A stretch of DNA of 64,000 bases from WTHC01 sp965218725 (GCA_965218725.1 CBDCLO010000002.1:186001-250000), one strand, 5' to 3'; positions 45,606 to 55,184 are shown, numbered from the stretch's first letter. Numbers and translations are program-made. The notes: generated from the sequence alone by a model not told the origin.

Positions 45606-46874
45606 TCATGCTATTCTATACTTTAAGATTGCCCCAATTTTACCGAGATTAGAAAGCATTATTCCGTGTTCTGTTTTATGAGAAATAATTTCGATTTTTG
45701 TATTTACTTTTGTTGCAATCAAAACTAAATAATCAACTATGTCATATTCAACTAATACATGATCCATACTTTTACAATTTAAACAAAATGAGTTAAGTAG
45801 CTTAGCTTTCATTTGTATTGTGTTTGAGGTTTCTATAATCTTTTCAAAATTATTTTTACATACTTTACATTTTACCTCAATTACATTTTGATTAATATTA
45901 TCATTCAATAAAATAATATCAATAGCTTTATTTTTTAATAGTTTTATGATATCAGCTAAACCGTATGCGCCATAGCCTGTATTGGAATCTATATTTTTAA
46001 ATAATTTTTCAACGATTTTTTTTTCTTCTATTAATCTAAAATTAGTTAATATTTTTTCTGATTTTCCAAATGCTTCTCTAATTCCTTCTGCTCCTGCATA
46101 AGATGCATCTATGGTATCGATTATTAATTTTTGTAATCTATATTCTAAATAATTATTTTTTATAAAATTTTCTTTTGTTGGTCCTGGACCTGAAATTATC
46201 AAACCTTTTATTTTGTATATATCTATAAAATATTCTTTAGTAGTTTCTGCAACACGATTAAAAAAATATGTTAGTTCCATCTCTCTAAGTTTTTGAAACC
46301 GTTTTGCAGATTGACCACCTTGTCTATGTTTTCCAGCTACCCCAGATCCAGTTTCTTTTAAAACCTCTAGTCTATCTCCATGTAATAATCCCCAACCAAC
46401 ATCTTTTGCATCAATAGATAGAAATCCAATTAATGTATCATCTTTCAACATATCTTTTAAAATATCTGTATGGAAATGATCATCACATCTATAGAGATAT
46501 ACTTTCAAGATATGCGGAGGATCTATTTCATATATCTTAATTACCTCACTACCAAGTGGACCTCCGTTAGTTGGTGATAATGCACCACAAAAAATCACTA
46601 AACCTCTTTCTGGTGTTTTTTTATAAAGCTTTAATCTTTGAAGTACTTTTGATAATGAATTTACAACATGTGTTCTTGTAAGATCTGATTTTATGTTATC
46701 AGCAGTTCCTTGCTCTTCACGTAAATTATTAATAACTTCATGCAAATATTTATTCTTTGGAATATAGACACTAATTAATTCTGTACCGTGTCCTTTTTTT
46801 TGTGATAATTCATTTAAAATTTTTCTAATTTTATAAATTTTTACAGAATCTATTTTTTGGATAGTGATATTCAT
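45606..46874 (-). CDS. prf1: Peptide chain release factor aRF1
   Basis: It recognises all three stop codons and triggers peptide release. The 422-residue protein has the codon-reading TADNIKS (NIKS at 60-63) and the GGQ motif in GVAGKHRQGGQSAKRF (GGQ near 186-188). The C-terminal zinc-like Cys region is CKVCKNNFE and CLNCKSM. Length is usual. It supports an archaeal/eukaryotic translation system. ATG at 46874. Confidence 0.96.
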   Translation of the reverse strand: MNITIQKIDSVKIYKIRKILNELSQKKGHGTELISVYIPKNKYLHEVINNLREEQGTADNIKSDLTRTHVVNSLSKVLQRLKLYKKTPERGLVIFCGALSPTNGGPLGSEVIKIYEIDPPHILKVYLYRCDDHFHTDILKDMLKDDTLIGFLSIDAKDVGWGLLHGDRLEVLKETGSGVAGKHRQGGQSAKRFQKLREMELTYFFNRVAETTKEYFIDIYKIKGLIISGPGPTKENFIKNNYLEYRLQKLIIDTIDASYAGAEGIREAFGKSEKILTNFRLIEEKKIVEKLFKNIDSNTGYGAYGLADIIKLLKNKAIDIILLNDNINQNVIEVKCKVCKNNFEKIIETSNTIQMKAKLLNSFCLNCKSMDHVLVEYDIVDYLVLIATKVNTKIEIISHKTEHGIMLSNLGKIGAILKYRIA

Positions 46875-46981
46875 ATATTAAAATTTATTAAATTGCATAT
46901 AAATTTACTATATTAAAATTATATTTTTTAACATTATAAAAATATTGATTATATGAATAGTTTATTTTATAATATAATATG

Positions 46982-47003
46982 CCTTTTATAGTACTATTAA
47001 AGG
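46982..47003. promoter_or_regulatory. 22-base near-perfect palindrome, candidate operator upstream of phnDCE
   Basis: The left arm CCTTTTATAGT (46982-46992) and right arm ACTATTAAAGG (46993-47003) are reverse complements in 10 of 11 pairs; the only mismatch is at the sixth pair from the outside. It lies 58 bases before the phnD ATG and directly after an AT stretch, TTTTATAATATAATAT (about 46965-46980), that resembles an archaeal TATA box. A dimeric regulator here could block or recruit the polymerase. The site is unusual against the AT-rich background because it has C and G at fixed ends. Function is inferred. Confidence 0.5.
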
Positions 47004-47060
47004 TAATGTCTATTATTAACTAATTTAAATAAAGTGTAGTGTTTCTAATAGTAGAGTGAT

Positions 47061-48002
47061 ATGAAAAATTTACATTACTTTATAATTGCTGTACTACCAT
47101 TGATTTTAGTACAAATTATAGATGTAGAGGCTATACGTCATGCTGACATCAAAAAATTAACAATAGGATTTATACCTGTTGAAAATACAAATGAATTAAA
47201 ATCGAGTGCAAAAAATTTAGAAGTGTATTTAGAGCAATATTTTAGAAACATAGATATTGAAATAGTAATACCTACTAATTATGAAACAATAATAGAAGGG
47301 ATGAGATTTGGTCATATAGATGCTGCATTTATGGACTCTGGATCTGGTTGGATAGCACATAAAAAAATAGGAGCCGAAGTAATATTTGCGGAAGTAGTAA
47401 ACGGTAAAATAAACTATAAATCAACAATTTATTCTCGATCTGATGATATGTCAATTAAAAGTATTTATGACACAATTGGTAAAAGAGTAGCATTTACAAG
47501 TTTTACTGGTTCATCTGGATTTATAATACCTGTTGGAAAACTGATCACTGACGGATATATTGAAGTACATGGTAATGATTTAATAGCACTTGAAACTTCA
47601 TTAATGGATACATTTGAAAGCTATGTATTTGCTGGTGGATACAAGGCCGCACTAAAACTCTTGATTAACGGTAATGTTGACGTAGCATTCGCGTCTGATA
47701 ATGCACCGCAGAACTTTTTAACTGGTGGAGAAATAAAAAAAATAAAAGTTGTTGAAACTATTGGATCAGTCCCATCACATGTATTTGTAGTGAAACATGA
47801 TATGCCAAACCTAACAATAAAACTACTTTCAAAAGCACTTGTTAATTTAAATTATGATGAATATAACTACATCTTAAAAAATATTTATGGTGCAGATGCA
47901 CTTCTTCCAACTAGTACATCTTTGCATATCGGTGAATTTGGTAATTTTATAGATTCACTGACAGGAATAGAAGAAAAATTACTAAATAAATATAAAAAAT
48001 AA
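47061..48002 (+). CDS. phnD: Phosphonate/phosphite-type ABC transporter, substrate-binding protein
   Basis: A 313-residue solute-binding protein with an N-terminal hydrophobic segment (residues 4-20) and no lipobox Cys; it may stay membrane-anchored or be secreted. PhnD family blocks visible: KKLTIGFIPVENTNEL, IDAAFMDSGSGWIAHKK, GKRVAFTSFTGSSGFIIP and NVDVAFASDNAPQN. The binding-loop TSFTGSSG is typical. phnC and phnE follow on the same strand. Substrate may be phosphonate, phosphite or phosphate. No C-P lyase genes lie in the window. Confidence 0.9.
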   Translation: MKNLHYFIIAVLPLILVQIIDVEAIRHADIKKLTIGFIPVENTNELKSSAKNLEVYLEQYFRNIDIEIVIPTNYETIIEGMRFGHIDAAFMDSGSGWIAHKKIGAEVIFAEVVNGKINYKSTIYSRSDDMSIKSIYDTIGKRVAFTSFTGSSGFIIPVGKLITDGYIEVHGNDLIALETSLMDTFESYVFAGGYKAALKLLINGNVDVAFASDNAPQNFLTGGEIKKIKVVETIGSVPSHVFVVKHDMPNLTIKLLSKALVNLNYDEYNYILKNIYGADALLPTSTSLHIGEFGNFIDSLTGIEEKLLNKYKK

Positions 48003-48018
48003 AATACAATAATGAATA

Positions 48019-48789
48019 TTGTCTAAATTAAATAATAACGAATCAATAATAAATATAAAGGATGTTTGGTTGTCATATGATAAAATAAATTATGTATTAC
48101 AAGGTATTACTCTATCAGTGAAAAATTCTACTAATTATACCATTGTTGGTCATTCAGGATCTGGCAAATCCACACTACTAAAACTCATTAATGGTGTATT
48201 AACACCATCTTCTGGATACATAGATGTAATTGGAAAAATTCCTAATATAAATAACAATGAATTTAAGCATATTATTAAAAAAATAGGTTATATACCACAA
48301 AGTTTAGGACTAATAAAAAATATTTCTATTTTAGACAATGTATTAATAGGTGCGTTACCTAGAATCAATAAATTCAAATCATTTTTAAAAATATTTCCTA
48401 CTGCTGAAATAACTAACGCAGAAAATGCATTAAAAATGGTTGGATTAGATGACAAGATAGAACAAAAAACATATACCCTTAGTGGTGGTGAAAAGAGGAG
48501 AGTTGCAATTGCCAGAGCTTTAGTACAAAAACCAATTATTTTATTAGCAGATGAAATCGTATCTGAACTAGATCATGTAACAGCTAAAGAAATAATGGAA
48601 CTAATATTAGATGCACAACACAAAATGAATCTTACAGCTATCATGGTACATCATAATATTAAACTAGCATTAGAGTATGCTGATGTTGTTTCAGTATTAA
48701 AAAAAGGTAGAAAAATACTTGAAATTGGTGTAGATGGAAACACAATTACAAAATTTAATATGGATAAAAATGAAAATACTGAAACATAA
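48019..48789 (+). CDS. phnC: Phosphonate-type ABC transporter, ATP-binding protein
   Basis: A 256-residue ATPase with Walker A GHSGSGKST (about 44-52), the Q-loop YIPQSLGL, the signature LSGGEKRRVAIARAL near 152-166, Walker B IILLADEIVSELD and the switch His (MVHHNI). The start is TTG at 48019, 16 bases after phnD. It overlaps phnE by 20 bases if phnE starts at 48770. The annotation as phosphonate importer follows from the phnD and phnE neighbours. Confidence 0.92.
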   Translation: MSKLNNNESIINIKDVWLSYDKINYVLQGITLSVKNSTNYTIVGHSGSGKSTLLKLINGVLTPSSGYIDVIGKIPNINNNEFKHIIKKIGYIPQSLGLIKNISILDNVLIGALPRINKFKSFLKIFPTAEITNAENALKMVGLDDKIEQKTYTLSGGEKRRVAIARALVQKPIILLADEIVSELDHVTAKEIMELILDAQHKMNLTAIMVHHNIKLALEYADVVSVLKKGRKILEIGVDGNTITKFNMDKNENTET

Positions 48790-49555
48790 GAACATTTTAA
48801 TTATTTGTTTTTTATTAGTAACACTATCTTATTCATCTATTAATTTAGGTATAGATCCACTAAAATTTTTTAATGGAATTCCAAATTTAATTATAATTGC
48901 AAATGAAATAACAATCATGGATCATACATTACTAGTAATTGCATTTAAATCCATGTTTGAAACAATTCAAATGGCATTTGTTGGAACTATATTTGGTTCA
49001 ATATTAGCATTCCCACTTAGTATATTAGCTTCTAGAAATCTTACCAATAGATGGATATATTGTTTAATTCGTAGTATTTTAGCTGTAGTTAGAACATTTC
49101 CTTCTATATTATGGGCAATACTATTTGTAATATTAGTGGGATTAGGACCATTTGCTGGTGTATTAGCCATAATACTTTATACAATTGGATTTATTACTAA
49201 ACTGCAGTATGAATCAATAGAAGCAGTTGATGCAGAATCTATACAGAATATAGCTTCTCTCGGTATCTCTAAACTTCAATTAATACGTTATGTAATAATT
49301 CCAGAGTCAGCACCACATCTATTAAGTCAATTGCTTTATACATTTGATTATAATGTAAGACATACCAGCATAATTGGTTTAGTTGGTGCTGGAGGAATTG
49401 GTTTCTACATTATTAATTATATAAAATTTTTTGAATATGGTAAAGCTGCAGTTTTTATGTTGGTAGTACTGCTGTCAGTAATTATGATAGACTTGTTAAG
49501 TGTTAATATACGTGATCGATATATTACTAAATTTAAAAAACCTGTAAAAATTTAG
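48770..49555 (+). CDS. phnE: Phosphonate-type ABC transporter, permease
   Basis: Membrane component of the transporter. From ATG 48770 the product is 261 residues, with five to six hydrophobic helices and the EAA-type loop in VDAESIQNIASLGISKLQLI near 155-174. The frame is open to 48734 but the extra 12 residues are hydrophilic and overlap phnC; the inner ATG is preferred. It closes the phnDCE transcript. Next is the convergent purP, with a 26-base gap. Confidence 0.9.
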   Translation: MKILKHKNILIICFLLVTLSYSSINLGIDPLKFFNGIPNLIIIANEITIMDHTLLVIAFKSMFETIQMAFVGTIFGSILAFPLSILASRNLTNRWIYCLIRSILAVVRTFPSILWAILFVILVGLGPFAGVLAIILYTIGFITKLQYESIEAVDAESIQNIASLGISKLQLIRYVIIPESAPHLLSQLLYTFDYNVRHTSIIGLVGAGGIGFYIINYIKFFEYGKAAVFMLVVLLSVIMIDLLSVNIRDRYITKFKKPVKI

Positions 49556-49581
49556 TTGTTAAATATTTTTAATATAAATTG

Positions 49582-50604
49582 TCAGGTAGTTATTTTGCTC
49601 AAGTTATTATTTTGTAAACCATTTTTTATTTCTCTTGATATCCTTCTTCCCATACTCATAGGTTCATTATATAACAATGTAGAATATGGAGATCCATTCA
49701 TGTATACATTTGTTCCGGCTACTATTCTTGCAGAAAATTCAAATGCTGTAAAATTAGTATTATAGTCATAGACTCCTTCTATGCAAAACGGCCCTATCAT
49801 TCCAGGTGGTACTAATTTTTTTGATGCTGCTATGAATCTTTCTCCCATATTATATACTTCAGTTAACAGTGATTCACGTAGAACCATTGGGCTATTTCCT
49901 ATCACATTAAATGATAATTCATCAGTATCATTCTGTGAAGTTGCAGGAATTCTTGCTAATCCATCTATATTTGATTCATGTCTTCTATCAATACCAAAGA
50001 ATTCTATATTTTTTTTTAGTGGAGAATAGAAATATTGTAAATAGACTAGTACACCTGACATATATTCCTGTATATATAATTTCTCGTCATTTTTAATAAG
50101 TTTTTTTGCTATAAATTTAGTCAATTTTTTATTATAATCAATTTCATCTGATGTTAAAAAATAACCTTTTCCACCTGCAGCTCCTTCTTTCTTCACAATC
50201 GATAATTTCTTAATATCACTTGGTTTTGGTATTCTATTTGGAATATTAAGTTTAGCTTTTAGCATTAATTTTTCTTTTTTAATTCTATCAGATTCCCAAC
50301 GTAAAATACATTTATTTCCAAATATAGGTATATTTATTGACTCTATTTCTGCTGGACTTAATTGTGTAATGAATGTACCATGTGGCACAATTATTGTATT
50401 ATTTTGTTTTAAAATTAAATTATATTTTTTTTCCAAAATATCAGCGAGATCATCTACCAAAATAAATTTATCTATAAATGAAAATCTTTGGTATAATTTT
50501 TTACGATCTTTTTTACATATTAAAATGGTTTTTAGCCCTTCATCATTAGCTCCCTTTAATACTTGTAATGCACAATGTGATCCAAATGTTGCTACACTAA
50601 TCAT
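49582..50604 (-). CDS. purP: 5-formaminoimidazole-4-carboxamide ribotide synthetase PurP
   Basis: It formylates AICAR to FAICAR with ATP and formate, the archaeal replacement for the PurH formyltransferase. The 340-residue ATP-grasp protein keeps the canonical blocks: ATFGSHCALQVLKGANDEGL, IPIFGNKCILRWESDRIKKE, the glycine-rich loop KKEGAAGGKGYF, GIDRRHESNIDGLARIPA and PPGMIGPFCIEG. It fits the characterised Methanocaldococcus enzyme better than the paralogue at 21407-22498. The N-terminus is about 15 residues shorter than in methanogens; the frame upstream has no start codon before a stop at 50632. It is not clustered with other pur genes. Confidence 0.9.
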   Translation of the reverse strand: MISVATFGSHCALQVLKGANDEGLKTILICKKDRKKLYQRFSFIDKFILVDDLADILEKKYNLILKQNNTIIVPHGTFITQLSPAEIESINIPIFGNKCILRWESDRIKKEKLMLKAKLNIPNRIPKPSDIKKLSIVKKEGAAGGKGYFLTSDEIDYNKKLTKFIAKKLIKNDEKLYIQEYMSGVLVYLQYFYSPLKKNIEFFGIDRRHESNIDGLARIPATSQNDTDELSFNVIGNSPMVLRESLLTEVYNMGERFIAASKKLVPPGMIGPFCIEGVYDYNTNFTAFEFSARIVAGTNVYMNGSPYSTLLYNEPMSMGRRISREIKNGLQNNNLSKITT

Positions 50605-50728
50605 CGATGTTAATATTCTTGCATATACAATTTAAAACATATTATTCAACTAAATTTATTGTATTCAAGTATTAATATCATTTATTATGAGTAAATTATT
50701 TAGTGTATTAAATATTATAATTACTTCT

Positions 50729-52033
50729 ATGATAACCAATGAGCTTGGTATACTTCGTCGTGATTATTATTCTAGTGAAATTAATACGATCAAAAATAAA
50801 ACTGTTACAGTGATGGGGTGGATTTCAGGTATAAGAGATCATAAAAATATAAAATTTATAACATTAAAAGATAACGATGGGGAAATCCAGATTGTTGCTA
50901 AACTTGGCATATGCTCAGATCAATTGCTGCATACAATCTCTAAGCTGAAAGAACATGCATGTATATGTGTTATTGGTAAAATACAATCATCTAAAAAATC
51001 ACCAAACGGTGTTGAAATAATTCCGATGGAATTAAAAGTATTTTCAAATGTGGAACATATTCCACCATTTAGTACTAATGCAAAAAATGTTAGTAATATA
51101 GATACTAGATTAAATATACGTGCAATTGACTTAAGAAGAGATGTTCTAAGAAATCTATTTCTTATTAGAAACGAAGTAATAAAATCTATTCGTAATTATT
51201 TTAACACACAGAATTTTATTGAAGTAAGTACACCAAAGATAATTGCAACTTCTACTGAAGGGGGTTCTTCACTATTTCCAATATTTTATTACAATAAAGA
51301 AGCATTCTTGGCACAAAGTCCACAATTATATAAAGAACAACTTATAATGAGTTTTGAAAAAGTATTTGAAATATCACCAATTTTTAGAGCTGAAGCATTT
51401 CGTACAAATAGACATCTTTCTGAAGCGATTTCTATTGACTTCGAAGAGGCATTTGTTGATTATATTGATATCATGAACAGAGTAGAAAAAATCATAAAGA
51501 ATTGTGTAATATATACTAAAGAATTTATAAAATTGAAAGATATTAATGTGCAAATACCTGATATGCCTGACAGCATTCCTAGGTATACATATACCAAAAT
51601 AATAGAAAAAATAAAAAATAACGGATATAAAATGAAGTGGGGCGACGATATTAATTCAAAGCTTCTTAAAAATATAGGACTAGGAGGCTTTTATTTTGTG
51701 ATGGATTGGCCTGTTGCACCAAAACCATTTTATGTAAAAAACAAAGTAAAAAATATAACGATCTCTGAATCATTTGATTTGATGTATAATGATCTAGAAA
51801 TTTCATCAGGCAGTACAAGAATTTCACAAAAAATAGATCTAGAGAATAAAATGAAAAATAAAGGAATGAATATTAGTTTATTTGAACATCATCTAAAAAT
51901 CTTTGACTATGGTGTACCACCACATGCTGGTTGTGGAATAGGGCTGGAGAGACTTATGATGGTACTTACAAATACAAATAATATTCGTGATACTACATTT
52001 TATCCACGTGATGTTGATAGATTAATACCATAG
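50729..52033 (+). CDS. aspS: Aspartyl-tRNA synthetase (archaeal type; probably non-discriminating)
   Basis: Class II synthetase. The preferred ATG at 50729 gives 434 residues beginning MITNELGILRRDYYSSEI; the frame is open to 50687 with a non-conserved lead. Visible blocks: the OB-fold anticodon domain (VMGWISGIRDHKN), motif 2 in FRAEAFRTNRHLSEAI and motif 3 GCGIGLERLMM. gatC, gatA and gatB follow immediately, so Asp-tRNA-Asn is probably formed here and amidated. The anticodon-loop position KKSPNG holds a proline that I recall as typical of non-discriminating forms; this is tentative. No AsnRS lies in the window. Confidence 0.92.
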   Translation: MITNELGILRRDYYSSEINTIKNKTVTVMGWISGIRDHKNIKFITLKDNDGEIQIVAKLGICSDQLLHTISKLKEHACICVIGKIQSSKKSPNGVEIIPMELKVFSNVEHIPPFSTNAKNVSNIDTRLNIRAIDLRRDVLRNLFLIRNEVIKSIRNYFNTQNFIEVSTPKIIATSTEGGSSLFPIFYYNKEAFLAQSPQLYKEQLIMSFEKVFEISPIFRAEAFRTNRHLSEAISIDFEEAFVDYIDIMNRVEKIIKNCVIYTKEFIKLKDINVQIPDMPDSIPRYTYTKIIEKIKNNGYKMKWGDDINSKLLKNIGLGGFYFVMDWPVAPKPFYVKNKVKNITISESFDLMYNDLEISSGSTRISQKIDLENKMKNKGMNISLFEHHLKIFDYGVPPHAGCGIGLERLMMVLTNTNNIRDTTFYPRDVDRLIP

Positions 52034-52039
52034 ATAATA

Positions 52040-52306
52040 ATGACTATAAAAAATGAAATAGAACAAATAGCAAGATTGATGAAGATAGAAATAACTGATT
52101 ATGATGAATATGTTAATGATATTGAACAAATTTTAGCATACTTCAAGATTATTGACAACATAAATGTTGACTTGATAAACATGAAATTTATTGAGATGTC
52201 GTTGGAGAATTTACGTGATGATAAATACATACAATACAATGAAAAACTAATAGATCATCTAAAACATTATGACAGTAATTTTATCCGTTCACCAAAATTG
52301 AAATAA
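52040..52306 (+). CDS. gatC: Asp/Glu-tRNA amidotransferase, subunit C
   Basis: A small belt protein that ties GatA to GatB. The 88-residue protein has the GatC pattern: KNEIEQIARLMKIEITDYDE, then DIEQILAYFKIIDNINVD and the C-terminal LRDDK segment. ATG at 52040 is 6 bases after aspS. gatA starts one base after its stop. The order aspS-gatC-gatA-gatB suggests a co-expressed transamidosome. Confidence 0.88.
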   Translation: MTIKNEIEQIARLMKIEITDYDEYVNDIEQILAYFKIIDNINVDLINMKFIEMSLENLRDDKYIQYNEKLIDHLKHYDSNFIRSPKLK

Positions 52307-52307
52307 T

Positions 52308-53762
52308 TTGAATATAGAATTTGATGCCATACAATGTATTAATAGTATACGTAATGGTGATACATCAGTAGTAGAAGTCATATCTGATATACTAGAACAA
52401 ATTAAAAAATTTGATAATAAACTACATGCATATATTTCTATAAATGAAAATGCAATTGAGCAGGCTAAATCTATAGATAAAAAAATAAAGTTACATGAAA
52501 AAGTTGGTATGTGTATGGGATTACCAATTTCAATAAAGGATAACATCTGCATTAAAAATATAAAAACTACATGCGGATCAAAACTATTAAATGATTTTGT
52601 AGCACCATATGATGCAACAGTTATATCAAAACTGAAAACCGAAGATGCTATATTTATAGGTAAAACAAATATGGATGAATTTGCAATGGGTTTTACAACA
52701 GAATTTAGTGCATATGGACCTAGTAAAAATCCATGGAATACTGATTATGTTCCAGGTGGCTCATCAGGAGGAAGTGCTGTATCAGTTAGTGCATTTGAAT
52801 GTTTTGGTTCACTTGGTTCAGATACAGGTGGTTCCATAAGAAATCCTGCAAGCTTTTGTTCTGTAGTAGGTCTAAAACCAACATATGGTCTTGTAAGTCG
52901 TTTTGGTTTAATTTCATATTCTAACAGTATGGAGCAAATTGGTCCAATTACAAGAACTGTAGAAGATGCAGCATTTTTATTGAATATAATATCCGGATTT
53001 GATTCAAATGACAATACAACATATAATAATAAAAATGTAAACTATCTTAATAATATTGATAGTGATCTAAAAAACAAAAAAATTGGTATAATTTCTGAAA
53101 TGATTAGAAATGTTACAGACAAGAAAGTATTATCAGCAACATATAAAGCAATTACAAAATTTGAAGAGTTTGGTGTAAAATGTGAAATGATCTCACTTGA
53201 TACAATACCATACTCAGTTGCAGCATATTATATCATTGCCACAACTGAAGCTGGTAGCAATTTATCTAGGTTTGATAATATAAAATATGGAGGAATTGAG
53301 TTTGATATAAAAGATTATGGTTTTAGTACATACATATCTAAAATTAGAAAAAATTTTGGACCTGAAGTTATAAGAAGAATGATAATAGGTGGATTTATTC
53401 CGTCAGTAGGGTATACCGGAAAATATTTTTTTAAAGCACTTAAAATAAAAAGTAAATTGACATTAGAAATGGATAACATATTAAAAAAATTTGATGCATT
53501 ATTATCTCCTACAGTTCCTATTTCACCATTTAAATTTGATGAAAAAATAGATGATCCATTGTCTATGTTTTTAATTGATTTGAATACAGTAGCAGCAAAT
53601 CTTACTGGTAAACCAGCAATTTCAGTACCATTTGATATAGTTGATGGACTTCCAATAGGAATACAATTAATTACACAATCCATGAATGAAAAATTACTTT
53701 TACAATTTGCATATATACTTGAAAAAAATAACTCAATGCATTATAAACCAATAATAAAATGA
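52308..53762 (+). CDS. gatA: Asp/Glu-tRNA amidotransferase, subunit A (amidase)
   Basis: It releases ammonia from glutamine for GatB. The 484-residue amidase-signature enzyme has the catalytic Lys in GLPISIKDNICIK (K77), the Gly/Ser block VPGGSSGGSAVSVSA (cis-Ser near 150) and GSDTGGSIRNPAS (nucleophile Ser near 176). It starts with TTG at 52308. It overlaps gatB by 4 bases. Confidence 0.96.
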   Translation: MNIEFDAIQCINSIRNGDTSVVEVISDILEQIKKFDNKLHAYISINENAIEQAKSIDKKIKLHEKVGMCMGLPISIKDNICIKNIKTTCGSKLLNDFVAPYDATVISKLKTEDAIFIGKTNMDEFAMGFTTEFSAYGPSKNPWNTDYVPGGSSGGSAVSVSAFECFGSLGSDTGGSIRNPASFCSVVGLKPTYGLVSRFGLISYSNSMEQIGPITRTVEDAAFLLNIISGFDSNDNTTYNNKNVNYLNNIDSDLKNKKIGIISEMIRNVTDKKVLSATYKAITKFEEFGVKCEMISLDTIPYSVAAYYIIATTEAGSNLSRFDNIKYGGIEFDIKDYGFSTYISKIRKNFGPEVIRRMIIGGFIPSVGYTGKYFFKALKIKSKLTLEMDNILKKFDALLSPTVPISPFKFDEKIDDPLSMFLIDLNTVAANLTGKPAISVPFDIVDGLPIGIQLITQSMNEKLLLQFAYILEKNNSMHYKPIIK

Positions 53763-55159
53763 TAAAAATAGGATTAGAAATTCATTGTCAATTAACGAGT
53801 TTGAAAAGTAAACTATTTTGTTCATGTAAAAATGATTATAGAGAATTTAAGCCTAATGCAAATATATGCCCAATCTGTATTGGTCTTCCAGGTACACTAC
53901 CAAAACTAAACAAAAGTGCAATAAAAAAATCAATAATTGTAGCATTAGCATTAAATTGTACTATACCCAAAAAAATTGCGTTTTATAGAAAAAACTATTT
54001 TTATCCAGATTTACCAAAAAATTTTCAGATAACACAAATAAACATGGAAGATGATACGTGTATTGGAAATAATGGAAAAATAAAAATTAATAATAAAGAT
54101 ATTAGAATAGAACGAATTCAATTAGAAGAGGATCCAGGTAAGATATCATATAAAAGAATAACTGATAAATCCCAATTAACATTGATAGATTATAATCGTT
54201 CTGGAGTATCGCTTATAGAAATAGTTACAAAACCTGATTTTAGAAACAACAGAGATATAAAAGAATTTTTAAATAAGTTATTTGATTTATTGGTACATTT
54301 AGATATTTTAGATCCAGATCTAAGCGGTTCTATAAGAATGGATGTAAATATATCAATAGATAATAATAAAAAAACAGAACTTAAAAATATTAATTCAATT
54401 CATAGTTTAGAAAAAGCAGTTAAATTTGAAGTTACTAGACAACAAAGTTTTATTAATAGGCATATTCAGATTAAACAAGAAACAAGACATTGGGATAATA
54501 AAAGAAAAATTACAATATCAGCAAGGACAAAAGAAGAAGAAAAAGATTATCGATATTTTATTGAATGCGATATTCCAGTAATAATCATAGATAATGACAT
54601 AATATACAAATTAAAAAAAAATATGCCTGAAAATATCATAATAAAAAAATTAAAATATTTAAAATATGGTATATCTGATCAAGTAATAGACACGATTTTA
54701 TCTGATAGATATTACACTGAATTATTTGAACAGTCTTGCAATGAAAAAAATGCCAAATATCTAGCTAATATTATTACAACTTATCTAATAAGATATTTAA
54801 ATACAAAAGAAAAACGTTTAAAATCTAAATTAACGCCACAACATTTAACTAAATTGACAAATAGCATTGATAAAAATAAACTCATTCTTAATTCAGTCAA
54901 GTCATTGTTATTACGTATTATAAAAACTGGTGAATCATTGGATGATATTTTATCTAAATCTTCACTAAATAATAGTTTTGATAACGATAAATTATTACAT
55001 ATAATAAATACCACTATAGACTCTGAAAAAAAATTAATAGAACAAATCAAAAAAAATCCAAATATTATAAATTATATAATTGGTAAGGTAATGAAAAAAA
55101 CAAATGGAAATGTTGAACCAAATAAGATACTTGAAATATTGAAAAATAAATTAATGTAA
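53759..55159 (+). CDS. gatB: Asp/Glu-tRNA amidotransferase, subunit B
   Basis: The kinase and transamidase subunit that activates Asp- or Glu-tRNA. The 466-residue protein has KIGLEIHCQLTSLKSKLFC, a Cys-rich zinc region (CSCKN and CPICIGLPG near 20-46), RKNYFYPDLPKNFQITQ and the QLEEDPGK motif near 122. A GatB/YqeY helical tail follows. It is GatB, not the archaeal GatE; a GatDE system may exist elsewhere for Gln-tRNA. It closes the aspS-gatCAB run. Confidence 0.95.
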   Translation: MIKIGLEIHCQLTSLKSKLFCSCKNDYREFKPNANICPICIGLPGTLPKLNKSAIKKSIIVALALNCTIPKKIAFYRKNYFYPDLPKNFQITQINMEDDTCIGNNGKIKINNKDIRIERIQLEEDPGKISYKRITDKSQLTLIDYNRSGVSLIEIVTKPDFRNNRDIKEFLNKLFDLLVHLDILDPDLSGSIRMDVNISIDNNKKTELKNINSIHSLEKAVKFEVTRQQSFINRHIQIKQETRHWDNKRKITISARTKEEEKDYRYFIECDIPVIIIDNDIIYKLKKNMPENIIIKKLKYLKYGISDQVIDTILSDRYYTELFEQSCNEKNAKYLANIITTYLIRYLNTKEKRLKSKLTPQHLTKLTNSIDKNKLILNSVKSLLLRIIKTGESLDDILSKSSLNNSFDNDKLLHIINTTIDSEKKLIEQIKKNPNIINYIIGKVMKKTNGNVEPNKILEILKNKLM

Positions 55160-55184
55160 ATATTGTAATTTATGCAATAATCTA

